From assembly GCA_947053545.1 (NCBI GenBank), contig CAMRSY010000009.1:1-56595 (forward strand): DNA of 56,595 bases, written 5' to 3'. Made by a program: the position numbers and the translations under genes. This stretch comes from an uncultured Clostridia bacterium (lineage in GTDB: Bacteria; Bacillota; Clostridia; Christensenellales; Borkfalkiaceae). The notes beneath the pieces were generated by a model. It was not told where the DNA came from. It did no database searches and saw only the letters and a program-made list of their open reading frames with translations. Below, one piece after another: positions 45,367-52,992 of the stretch; the first letter of the stretch is position 1; each line of letters starts with the position of its first letter.

Positions 45367-45848
45367 CTCCGCCCCCCTGCTCCGCGTTTTTTCAATGCGT
45401 TCATCTGTTCGTTGATTCTGCCCGCCTTTAAATAGTCCCCGCGGGAAAGCGCGTTTTCCATTTCCTGCTGAAGAGAAGAAAGTTTTAAGCGCAAATCGTG
45501 CTCGGAGGTATAAACTCCGCCTCCCTTGCCGACATGCACGGTTTTACCCTGTATGCGCGTTATATAAGGAAGCAACCGTTCGTTAAACACGTCGTAGCAA
45601 CTGGGACATCCCAGAAGCCCCGTTCGTTCGTACTCCGCAAACCTGAGTCCGCACGCCGGACAAACGCTTTCTTCGAAACCGACGTCCCCGAACAGCCCCG
45701 ATAAAACTGCGTTTTGCACCTCGCTTTCAAAACCGCCGAACATTTCGTTTGCGCACGACGAGCAAAGATGCATCGCGCACGCCTTGCCGTTTATTATTTC
45801 AACGTGATTTACCGTCGCCGTCCTTTTTTTACAATTCTGACAAATCAT
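45360..45848 (-). CDS. mcsA: McsB activator McsA (zinc-finger/UVR-motif protein)
   Basis: McsA activates the McsB kinase and links stress to ClpC. The 162-residue product has CxxC pairs MICQNCKK and CSSCANE near the N-terminus, a second pair CPACG and CPSC in the middle (zinc sites), and a C-terminal UVR motif with SLQQEMENALSRGDYLKAGRI. It is the first gene of the operon; ctsR, which usually precedes it, is absent. Confidence 0.94.
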   Translation of the reverse strand: MICQNCKKRTATVNHVEIINGKACAMHLCSSCANEMFGGFESEVQNAVLSGLFGDVGFEESVCPACGLRFAEYERTGLLGCPSCYDVFNERLLPYITRIQGKTVHVGKGGGVYTSEHDLRLKLSSLQQEMENALSRGDYLKAGRINEQMNALKKRGAGGRRW

Positions 45849-46172
45849 AGTATTTTTAAATGCGGATTAGCCGCGCCGATATTTTAAATGTTAATTAACA
45901 TGCGGCAAGCTACAGAAAAATGCGTGCCAATAATATTTTCGCAACCTGCCCGATTGTTAATACGTCAGGATTTGCGTAACAACGCTCTATTTATATTATA
46001 ATACAAAATAGCCGCGTGTAAACAGTTTTATAAAACTTGAAAACTATTTTTTGTGTTTTTGTCACGAAAAATATACAATATCTTGTTGAAAAAATTTGAA
46101 CTGTATGTTATACTTAGCGGGTGAATAAACCGCGCATATAAGAAACGCGGAAATTTTTTTGGAGGATATGTA
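45849..46172. promoter_or_regulatory. divergent regulatory region between mcsA and the IscU-like gene
   Basis: No gene is seen in these 324 bases. For mcsA (minus) TTTACA (46017-46022), 16 bases, TATAAT (45995-46000) gives a leader of about 140 bases. For the IscU-like gene (plus) TTGAAA (46086-46091), 17 bases, TATACT (46109-46114) gives a leader of about 50 bases. Neither a CtsR box nor a CIRCE element was found. Confidence 0.6.
46117..46160 (+). promoter_or_regulatory. possible leader attenuator before the IscU-like gene
   Basis: CCGCG (46130-46134) and CGCGG (46146-46150) form a short stem followed by AAATTTTTTT, directly before the GGAGG ribosome site. The competing pair GCGG (46117-46120) and CCGC (46130-46133) uses the same left arm. 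The stems are only 4-5 pairs long, so this is tentative. Confidence 0.3.
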
Positions 46173-46898
46173 ATGCAATATTCAAAAGACGTCGAAAACA
46201 TGATTTGCGTTGCCAAGGGTGTTTCCGGCAGGTTCGAGCACGGCCCCGCCCCCATTCCCGAAGAAGGGCAGTGGATTCAGGCAAAAGAAATCAAGGACAT
46301 TAAAGGCCTTACGCACGGCATAGGCTGGTGCGCACCCCAGCAGGGCGCCTGCAAACTGACCTTAAACGTGAAAGACGGTATTATTCAGGAAGCTTTGGTT
46401 GAAACAATAGGCTGCTCGGGTATGACGCACTCAGCGGCTATGGCGGCTGAAATTCTGCCTCATAAAACCATTTTGGAAGCGCTTAATACCGACCTTGTAT
46501 GCGACGCGATTAACACAGCCATGCGCGAACTGTTTTTGCAGATAGTTTACGGAAGGACGCAGTCGGCTTTCTCCGACGACGGTTTGCCTGTCGGCGCGGG
46601 ACTTGAAGACCTGGGCAAAGGACTTCGCTCGCAGGTAGGCACTATGTACGGCACAGCCGCAAAGGGCGTAAGATATCTTGAAATGGCGGAAGGCTACGTC
46701 CTCTCACTCGCGTTGGATAAAAACAACGAAGTGTGCGGGTATAAGTTCGTTTCGCTTGGCAAGATGACCGACTTTATCAAAAAAGGTCTTACGCCCAACG
46801 AAGCTTATGAAAAGGCTATCGGAACTTACGGCAGATATTCTAAGGAACAGGGCGCGGTTAAGCATATCGACCCCAGAAACGACAAGGAGGTTGACTGA
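46173..46898 (+). CDS. IscU/NifU-like iron-sulfur scaffold protein, partner of GGGtGRT protein
   Basis: The 241-residue protein has an IscU-like N-terminal half with conserved Cys at 53 and 60 (GWCAPQQGACK) and 81 (TIGCSGMTHSAAMAAEIL), plus Cys110. The C-terminal half has no recognised domain. It resembles an iron-sulfur assembly scaffold, but Cys spacing and length differ from housekeeping IscU/SufU (about 145), so a special substrate or cofactor is possible. A TTGGAGG ribosome site and good promoter precede it. The partner gene starts two bases after its stop. The pair co-occurs in many anaerobes; its function is not known to me. Confidence 0.8.
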   Translation: MQYSKDVENMICVAKGVSGRFEHGPAPIPEEGQWIQAKEIKDIKGLTHGIGWCAPQQGACKLTLNVKDGIIQEALVETIGCSGMTHSAAMAAEILPHKTILEALNTDLVCDAINTAMRELFLQIVYGRTQSAFSDDGLPVGAGLEDLGKGLRSQVGTMYGTAAKGVRYLEMAEGYVLSLALDKNNEVCGYKFVSLGKMTDFIKKGLTPNEAYEKAIGTYGRYSKEQGAVKHIDPRNDKEVD

Positions 46899-46900
46899 TT

Positions 46901-47902
46901 ATGGCACTTTTCGAAGGATACGAGAGAAGAGAAAAGAAAATTTTAAGCGTACTTAAAGAGTACGGAATCAAATCTATAGAAGAATGCCGTGACATTTGCC
47001 TTGAAAAAGGCGTTGACTGCGATAAAATTGTGCGCGGCACCCAACCCATCTGCTTTGAAAACGCCGTTTGGGCATACACTGTAGGCGCGGCTATCGCTAT
47101 TAAAAAGGGTTGCAAAAAAGCGGCTGACGCCGCTGCCGCTATCGGTATCGGTTTACAGGCGTTCTGCATCAACGGTTCGGTTGCCGAAAACAGAAAGGTT
47201 GGTTTAGGACACGGAAATCTCGGCGCTATGCTCCTTTCCGAAGAAACAGACTGCTTCTGCTTCCTTGCCGGTCACGAAAGCTTTGCGGCGGCTGAAGGCG
47301 CTATAAAGATTGCCGAAAACGCCAACAAAGTTAGGGTTAAGCCCCTGCGCGTTATACTCAACGGTTTGGGTAAGGACGCGGCGTATATCATTTCCAGAAT
47401 TAACGGCTTTACCTATGTCCGCACCGCTTTCGACCCTTATACCGAAACGGTTAAAGCTGTAGATTCCGTTGCTTTCTCGGACGGTCCCAGAGCGAAGGTT
47501 AAATGCTACGGAGCGGATAACGTTCCCGAAGGCGTTGCCATTATGAAGCTCGAACACGTTACCGTTTCGATTACGGGCAACTCTACCAATCCCACCCGCT
47601 TCCAGCACCCCGTTGCAGGCACATACAAAAAATGGTGCGTTGAAAACGGCGAAAAATATTTCTCGGTTGCTTCCGGCGGCGGCACAGGCAGAACGCTTCA
47701 CCCCGACAATATGGCGGCAGGTCCTTCCAGCTACGGTATGACCGACACGATGGGCAGAATGCACTCCGACGCGCAATTTGCAGGTTCCTCTTCCGTTCCC
47801 GCACACGTTGAAATGATGGGCTTAATCGGTATGGGCAACAACCCTATGGTCGGCGCAACGGTTGCCGTTGCAGTTGCTGTTCAGGAAGGTATGACAAAGT
47901 AA
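46901..47902 (+). CDS. GGGtGRT-family protein
   Basis: This 333-residue protein belongs to the uncharacterised family named for its GGGTGRT motif, here at residues 259-265. The following stretch is very conserved in character: HPDNMAAGPSSYGMTDTMGRMHSDAQFAGSSSVP. Cys in the N-terminal half occur in CRDICLEKGVDC and the SEETDCFCFLAGHE stretch. No signal peptide or membrane helix is seen. Glycine-rich motifs suggest nucleotide or cofactor binding, which is inference. An AAGGAGG ribosome site overlaps the end of the IscU-like gene, so a complex is likely. Smooth, biased codon use suggests good expression. Confidence 0.85.
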   Translation: MALFEGYERREKKILSVLKEYGIKSIEECRDICLEKGVDCDKIVRGTQPICFENAVWAYTVGAAIAIKKGCKKAADAAAAIGIGLQAFCINGSVAENRKVGLGHGNLGAMLLSEETDCFCFLAGHESFAAAEGAIKIAENANKVRVKPLRVILNGLGKDAAYIISRINGFTYVRTAFDPYTETVKAVDSVAFSDGPRAKVKCYGADNVPEGVAIMKLEHVTVSITGNSTNPTRFQHPVAGTYKKWCVENGEKYFSVASGGGTGRTLHPDNMAAGPSSYGMTDTMGRMHSDAQFAGSSSVPAHVEMMGLIGMGNNPMVGATVAVAVAVQEGMTK

Positions 47903-47927
47903 AATTACAATATGTAGTATTAAAGTA

Positions 47928-47960
47928 AGAGCTTCCGCACAAAATACGGAAGCTCTTTTA
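47928..47960 (+). terminator. terminator downstream of the GGGtGRT gene
   Basis: AGAGCTTCCG and CGGAAGCTCT pair over ten bases with a nine-base loop; TTTTAT follows on the plus strand. Confidence 0.88.
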
Positions 47961-48086
47961 TCGTATTTATATAATTAAAAGCAAATTAAAAACAGTTATT
48001 ATATATTTCTATTCGAAAGTAAATAAAATTTTTACTTTAAGATGGTATATAAAAGCAATTACCACTAAATCAAAAACCACACAAAT

Positions 48087-48413
48087 TTAATGAAAAATCT
48101 TATATAACAACGAACCGGCGGCGGATGATTTAACGTCATCCGAGCGCGCCAACAATTCCAACGAATATTTGATAAGCATAACGTTATCCATATTAAGAAT
48201 ATATTTTCCAAAACTGAAACAAGAGTTAAGTTCCACTCCTCCGCCCCTGCCGGCATATGTAAATATAGGAAAATGATATTGCAGGTCGGCAATGTCGCGC
48301 TTTACCGTATGAATACATACCCCTAACTCGTTTGAAATACTATGGATAGTAATTCTTTTATAACGCAATAGCATATTTAATAAATTTATTTGTCTGTCGT
48401 ATTTTTTACTCAT
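48087..48413 (-). CDS. DeoR/WYL-type HTH protein, effector domain missing
   Basis: The 108-residue protein has an N-terminal winged HTH (residues 5-60: INLLNMLLRYKRITIHSISNE, then VKRDIADL) and the wing GRGGGVEL found in DeoR and WYL-domain regulators. Those proteins are 230-330 residues; this one stops after one further helix, so a ligand domain is missing. It is either a truncated remnant or a free-standing DNA-binding unit. It lies directly downstream of the DUF2589 operon, on the same strand but beyond a hairpin. Confidence 0.7.
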   Translation of the reverse strand: MSKKYDRQINLLNMLLRYKRITIHSISNELGVCIHTVKRDIADLQYHFPIFTYAGRGGGVELNSCFSFGKYILNMDNVMLIKYSLELLARSDDVKSSAAGSLLYKIFH

Positions 48414-48484
48414 TTTTCCGCCGCCCGCTTATGAGCATAAAAAATAAAGGTGCCATATGTTTGCAACGTTTAATTTAAAATTTC

Positions 48485-48513
48485 AGCCGCCGTCTTATAG
48501 AAAGACGGCGGCT
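48485..48513 (-). terminator. hairpin downstream of the DUF2589 operon
   Basis: AGCCGCCGTCTT and its complement form a 12-base stem with a five-base loop. GAAATTTTAAA follows on the minus strand. Confidence 0.65.
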
Positions 48514-48536
48514 AAGCTTGGTTTAAATGCAACTTT

Positions 48537-49310
48537 TTAAATAATGATACAACCGCCGCAACCGTTAGCGGTAAAATTTTCCAGCACGAATTTTTGCAAT
48601 TCATAAGAATTGTTAAACTGATGATATTGCGTAGATTTATCCGTCGTCCTCGGATTTGCCGTTACGTCGCCGAAAAGTTGCGTAATTCCGTTTTCGTCAC
48701 TGTATATACCTATTTCAAAATGTCCGCAATAATGGTCCGGATTACTATCATTTACATAGTGGCGTAAGCATAACTCTATTCCGTTACCGTATGCCTTTTG
48801 TAAATCGCGCACAAAGTTTGTTCTGCTGCAGTCGTTTTGTTTATCATTTATGTAACTGCAAAAACCCGTAACTCTATTTTCTGCAGGTAAAAACTCTAAA
48901 ATTTCTTTAAAATGACTGCTTAATCGCCCCCTGTCGAGATGAGCCAACACCACACTGTCGCCGCACTCCAACATAACAAACGTACAAGTGTCGACAGCCG
49001 CTGTAACTACCGTTTTATAAACAGTTTCGTCGGGCAAAACCTCTGTTCCGCATCCGCCCGCAACGATTTCTTCAAGGACAAATCCCCCGCCTTGCTTTTT
49101 AAATTTTGCTACGGTATCCCAACCGAGCAACATATTTTCTTCCACTTTTTTACTTTTGCGAAAAAGAAATTCTCCGCAAGTTACAAAAATCTGTTCAATA
49201 TTTATCGGACATTTTCCAACAACTTTTTTCACCGACATAACACCGTCATTAAACTCAACCTCATTTAAATACGGCAAAACGTTTATATCTTCTAATATAA
49301 CCGGTTTCAT
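48537..49310 (-). CDS. unknown protein, possible CNF1-fold deamidase-like domain
   Basis: The 257-residue protein matched no family I can name. In the middle, DTCTFVMLECGDSVVLAHLDRG places Cys109 and His124 15 residues apart, each beside a hydrophobic strand and with a Gly-Asp turn between. This layout and the exact spacing recall the Cys-His pair of CNF1-type glutamine deamidases (Cys866 and His881). CheD and YfiH share the fold with slightly different spacing. The C-terminus has FTANGCGGCIII, and Cys are frequent. No signal peptide is seen. It is last in the four-gene DUF2589 operon. The enzymatic idea is inference only. Confidence 0.6.
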   Translation of the reverse strand: MKPVILEDINVLPYLNEVEFNDGVMSVKKVVGKCPINIEQIFVTCGEFLFRKSKKVEENMLLGWDTVAKFKKQGGGFVLEEIVAGGCGTEVLPDETVYKTVVTAAVDTCTFVMLECGDSVVLAHLDRGRLSSHFKEILEFLPAENRVTGFCSYINDKQNDCSRTNFVRDLQKAYGNGIELCLRHYVNDSNPDHYCGHFEIGIYSDENGITQLFGDVTANPRTTDKSTQYHQFNNSYELQKFVLENFTANGCGGCIII

Positions 49311-49326
49311 AATTTTAATTTTCTCC

Positions 49327-49869
49327 TTAATAATTTTTTATGCCTGCCTGCGGCAGGACAGAATCGAATACCGACCTTAAATTGAATATTCCAACTACAC
49401 CGACGAGCTGAGCATAGTACGGCTTTAACGAGTCCGTAGCCCGAACCACGGAAAGAAACTCGTCTACAGTATTTAATGCTTGCGGAACGTCGCCGTAAAA
49501 CGTTATAATTTGCGCCGCTAATTGACGGCAGACATCCGCGCATTCGGTATAAGTTTTATCGTACTTTTCCAGATAGCTTTTTACCTTTTGCTGCACGCGT
49601 TCGATACACCCAACCGCAAATATATCGCGTTCTTTACGCGGACTGTTGCGTGGCTGTCCTTTCCCGTCAAAACTAATTAATTTTTGTAACTCGACAGCCA
49701 CGTCTGACGAAACGGGCAGTCTGTGCTCGTCGGTAAAGTTTTGCAATAAATTTAAATACGTTTCCGCTGAACGGGCATACACGCCCGCCATATTTTTTAA
49801 CTGCGGAGTAAGTTCGGATATATTTGCAAGCAGTCCGTTGAGATGCAAGTAAACTGCGTAATTTAACAT
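49327..49869 (-). CDS. uncharacterised helical protein of the DUF2589 operon
   Basis: The 180-residue product is not recognised. It looks mostly alpha-helical (AETYLNLLQNF, ERVQQKVKSYLEKYDKTY) with no membrane segment or signal peptide. The ATG overlaps the stop of the upstream 286-residue gene by one base, and the next gene follows after 16 bases, so it belongs firmly to the operon. A structural or adaptor role is possible; none is proven. Confidence 0.65.
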   Translation of the reverse strand: MLNYAVYLHLNGLLANISELTPQLKNMAGVYARSAETYLNLLQNFTDEHRLPVSSDVAVELQKLISFDGKGQPRNSPRKERDIFAVGCIERVQQKVKSYLEKYDKTYTECADVCRQLAAQIITFYGDVPQALNTVDEFLSVVRATDSLKPYYAQLVGVVGIFNLRSVFDSVLPQAGIKNY

Positions 49870-50729
49870 TACGACATAGAGAGATACCGCTTCTCGCGGC
49901 CGTTCTCCCCTTCCTCAACAATCAGCGACAAATCCTGTTCCTTTACTTTCAGCTTTAAGTGCATAAGGCAATCCCTTGTCGCATATTCGTTCATATGCAC
50001 CGTATTTGCGTCTACCTGAACGGCGGCGTTGGAGCGCATTATTTTTTTGAACTCGAAAAACATAAGATTTCCTATATACTTTACCGCAGAAATAACGGCG
50101 TCCCCGTCAGAATACGGACACATTTCTTTTTTAAACGTTGAAACGTCCCGTTTTATTTCACGTTCGAGGCAACGCATAAACTCATCGGACAAGTCGAGAA
50201 TTTTGACGATATTGTAGTTGTATGCGTCCAGATAATTTTTAATATTTACCATCATTTTTTCGGTTATCCGTTCGGCTGACGCAGCAAACTCTTCCAACTG
50301 TCCGTCCATAAACGACGCGTTATACCAAGCGGCAACTTGACTTTTCGGTTTGACGCCGGCGTTGGTTTCAACACGCATTTTTTCACGGGAGCGGCTTTCT
50401 TCCGCCTCCTTCCGTTTTTCCTTTTCCCTGCTTTTCAAAAATGAATACTTATAGTTTCTTACAAGCAGTACGGGTAGTTTTGTTTTTATTACGTTGAAAA
50501 GCTCTTCCTTCTGTTCCTCGAACTCGTCCGAACTCTTAGTTATCCCCACTACCATAACGGGAACGTCCACCTCGACGCTCTCGATAATATAATGCGGAAC
50601 AGGCATATTTTTTACGAACGGGTCGGCGTGATACAATTCGCTTGTGCTTGCCGCATACGAGTCGGCGTTGGTACGCGCGGTTGCGATGTCGGCAATGATT
50701 TGACCTATAAACGTGCAAAGCTCAACCAT
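49869..50729 (-). CDS. uncharacterised DUF2589-associated protein
   Basis: The 286-residue protein begins with a helical segment (FIGQIIADIATARTNADSYA) followed by DPFVKNMPVPHYIIESVEVDVPVMVVGI, a pattern I associate with small companions of DUF2589 proteins. A central charged segment (SREKEKRKEAEESRSREKMR) is probably a coiled coil or linker. The C-terminal part ends in a beta-rich stretch (DCLMHLKLKVKEQDLSLIVEE). No catalytic motif is visible. It lies 12 bases after the DUF2589 gene. Confidence 0.65.
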   Translation of the reverse strand: MVELCTFIGQIIADIATARTNADSYAASTSELYHADPFVKNMPVPHYIIESVEVDVPVMVVGITKSSDEFEEQKEELFNVIKTKLPVLLVRNYKYSFLKSREKEKRKEAEESRSREKMRVETNAGVKPKSQVAAWYNASFMDGQLEEFAASAERITEKMMVNIKNYLDAYNYNIVKILDLSDEFMRCLEREIKRDVSTFKKEMCPYSDGDAVISAVKYIGNLMFFEFKKIMRSNAAVQVDANTVHMNEYATRDCLMHLKLKVKEQDLSLIVEEGENGREKRYLSMS

Positions 50730-50741
50730 AATTAACCGCCT

Positions 50742-51638
50742 TTACGCGCTTTCTTGGTCGTTGGAAAACTTAGGCACAATACTTTCTTCAAGTATATCGA
50801 GAATTCTTCCCATACCGGCCGGCACGTCGTCCTGTACCGCGTGGATTTTGATATTCAACGAATATTCCTTTTTTACTTCTTCCGCCGTCGACTTTTTTTT
50901 CTGATGCGAAACGGACGCGTTGATGCTTACGTTGCCCCTACAAAACAGTCCCCTTGCCGATGCGCTTGCAGTCATACCGCTGTCTGCTTTCGTATCGCTT
51001 GATTCCGAAGAATTATAAATGGAATTAATTTTTACGTTAAGTTCAATATCAGTTGAAGCCACGCGTATAAACGGAACGGGTACAATCGTAAGCAGAGGTA
51101 CCTGTAAAGTCATATCCTGAAATTTTGCAGCGGAGGCCTTTGTACCCGGCACTTTTTTTATTGCGATATCGGCAGCGGTTTCAGATTTTGCACTTAAAGT
51201 TATCTTTAATTCCGTTTGCCCCGACTTATCGTCTTTTAACTTTTCCAACAGTTTATCTTCACCGCCGACAACACTTACCGCGCTTATTTCACCTTCCGTA
51301 TTGACGGTAAAATTGAGCGCCACGTCGGTTAAACCTTCCAAATTATACCCGCCGTTGTTCAACTCGCTTTCGTTGTATCCTTTGCCTTTATTTTTGATTA
51401 CACAACGAATTGAATCGGGCGTAGCCGCACGATAGGGCGCCACCTCTTTGGGATATTTGAAATCGACGTAAACAGGTTTTACAGTATTGCCGTTTTCATC
51501 GTTCTGAAACCCGACGCTCTTAATAAAATTTACCGTGGTCATCGACGAATTATTCTGTGCGCTTACAACCGCGTTGAGCGCGCCGCCCAAAATTTTATCA
51601 AAAGCAATACTTGACATTTCTTCTGCGGGATTAAACAT
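50742..51638 (-). CDS. DUF2589 domain protein with an inserted segment
   Basis: The 298-residue protein carries the DUF2589 hallmark VPLLTIVPVPFIRV (180-193) and the end pattern YSLNIKIHAVQDDVPAGMGRILDILEESI. The N-terminus AFDKILGGALNAVVSAQNNSS also fits. Relative to typical members, about 100 extra residues (roughly 55-160) are inserted. They include NKGKGYNES and a Gly-Tyr repeat that resembles GSGY segments of surface or tail-fibre-like proteins. The function of DUF2589 is unknown. An AGGAGG ribosome site precedes the ATG. It is the first gene of the operon. Confidence 0.8.
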   Translation of the reverse strand: MFNPAEEMSSIAFDKILGGALNAVVSAQNNSSMTTVNFIKSVGFQNDENGNTVKPVYVDFKYPKEVAPYRAATPDSIRCVIKNKGKGYNESELNNGGYNLEGLTDVALNFTVNTEGEISAVSVVGGEDKLLEKLKDDKSGQTELKITLSAKSETAADIAIKKVPGTKASAAKFQDMTLQVPLLTIVPVPFIRVASTDIELNVKINSIYNSSESSDTKADSGMTASASARGLFCRGNVSINASVSHQKKKSTAEEVKKEYSLNIKIHAVQDDVPAGMGRILDILEESIVPKFSNDQESA

Positions 51639-51716
51639 TTATTTTTCCTCCTGTTTTTTTGCCTTCCGGTTAGCAATTACAATTTATCTTTTAAACGTGC
51701 CACACGGATGCAACCA

Positions 51717-51751
51717 TAAAAAAATTTCCGACGGAATTTCGTCGGAAATTT
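51717..51751 (-). terminator. terminator downstream of the bile-salt-hydrolase-like gene
   Basis: AAATTTCCGAC and its complement form an 11-base stem with an eight-base loop; a run of seven T follows on the minus strand. The DUF2589 operon therefore starts from its own promoter in the next 80 bases. Confidence 0.88.
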
Positions 51752-51816
51752 AATCTTTTATTTAAAAGTTTTAAAAATTACTATATAGAAATGCCATACA
51801 TTATTTAAGCATGCAA

Positions 51817-52794
51817 TTAACCGTTTACATATAAAATATCTTCACGGCGTTTGACAGGATATCTTGTAAGTTGTTTTCCGTCAAGATTGCATCCGTGCAT
51901 ATCTACCGCGGTTATGCGGTGGTTTTCGTAAGTTGTGTAATAATAAATTCCTCTGTCCGCATTACAGCAAGACGTATACACTGTTGTTTCATACCTGTTT
52001 TTGCCGACAATACAAGCGCCGCGCGGTTGTGCGACAGAGTTTAATATATGGAAAAACTGCCCGACGCTATTCTCCTCCGAATCGCCGGATACCGAATTAA
52101 GCTTGATAAACGCCGCCCTTACAAAACGCGACCGGGATGATAAATCACCGGGCAGCCCCAACGCGCCCATACCGCGGCTGTAAGTTTGCAACTGCAGTTT
52201 TTCGGAAAAACGGTTATCAGGCTCTTCGGGCGATAATGCCAAATAATTATTCAAATTGAAAAGCTGTTCGTCAAACGGCGGATTGTTGGTTAAAACGCCG
52301 ACGGAATTATCATAAATTTTCAGTCCGTCCTTTACAAACTCGACGACTAAAGCTTTTTGTTTGTCCGCAATCAGCCAGTGCAACTGCGCGGCCGGCAAAC
52401 CGTCGCAGAATTTTATGTCGGCAACGTTTATCTTATCCAGTTCAACCTGCGCCTGTTTTACGGAAGCACATTTACCCAGAATATAAGGAATAAACTCGAA
52501 CTGCGCAAGGTTTATTTTTCCGCTTTCACTTTTTTTGTAATAAGCATTACCTACGAAATTCAGCCCCGCCACACACAGCCCCTTTTCGTTGACGGCGTCG
52601 TAATATAGCGGATAACCGTCTTTCACGAACGCCATTCCTATTAACGCGTAATGATTAACCGCTTCCCCCGTTTCACGAAAGCGAAACACATAATTTCGCG
52701 GAGTTACCGTTATTTCTTCGGTGTAAGAAAAATCGTTATCGAGAGTGCGTCCGAAATAAAAATTTTTGGTTTTATAAGTAATTGCCGTACACAC
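51817..52794 (-). CDS. choloylglycine hydrolase / penicillin V acylase family (bile-salt-hydrolase-like)
   Basis: This is an Ntn hydrolase that cleaves linear amides such as conjugated bile salts, penicillin V or N-acyl-homoserine lactones. The nucleophile Cys2 follows Met1 directly. Arg16 and Asp19 in FGRTLDND, Asn79 in GLNFVGNAYY, the Asn pair in LTNNPPFD (170-171) and Arg in GLPGDLSSRSRFVRAAF (226) match bile salt hydrolases of gut bacteria closely. The 325-residue length is standard. No signal peptide is seen. It stands alone: divergent from the TM-Nudix gene and separated from the DUF2589 operon by a terminator. Confidence 0.9.
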   Translation of the reverse strand: MCTAITYKTKNFYFGRTLDNDFSYTEEITVTPRNYVFRFRETGEAVNHYALIGMAFVKDGYPLYYDAVNEKGLCVAGLNFVGNAYYKKSESGKINLAQFEFIPYILGKCASVKQAQVELDKINVADIKFCDGLPAAQLHWLIADKQKALVVEFVKDGLKIYDNSVGVLTNNPPFDEQLFNLNNYLALSPEEPDNRFSEKLQLQTYSRGMGALGLPGDLSSRSRFVRAAFIKLNSVSGDSEENSVGQFFHILNSVAQPRGACIVGKNRYETTVYTSCCNADRGIYYYTTYENHRITAVDMHGCNLDGKQLTRYPVKRREDILYVNG

Positions 52795-52928
52795 AGTGTT
52801 GCCCGCCCTTTATTTTTTTAAATTTTTAACCTAACTAACTGTTTTTAGTCGGTATAGCAAGAAATATTTTAAATTTATCGCCAAAACGTCCGCTTAGCAA
52901 TTCACTTTGCATATGCGCGGCTTTTATT

Positions 52929-52966
52929 TTCTTTACTAATTTTATACTTTAATGATATAATAAGTA
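52929..52966 (+). promoter_or_regulatory. sigma-A-type promoter of the TM-Nudix/PP2C pair
   Basis: TTTACT is followed 18 bases later by TATAAT. The leader is A-rich (AAAAAAAAGAAAAAAG) without a clear Shine-Dalgarno. Confidence 0.55.
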
Positions 52967-52992
52967 AAAAAAAGAAAAAAGTTGAAACACAT

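Noticed and set aside
46069-46113. CtsR box near TTTGAAC
   Set aside because: CtsR needs tandem GGTCAAA-type heptads; the sequence has neither the pair nor the spacing.
48087-48413. Frameshifted full-length WYL regulator
   Set aside because: The sequence after the stop (47,960-48,086) shows no WYL domain in any frame, so a simple frameshift is not supported.
48537-51638. Prophage or contractile-particle remnant
   Set aside because: No sheath, tube, baseplate, terminase or integrase gene is recognisable; only DUF2589 and unknown proteins are present.
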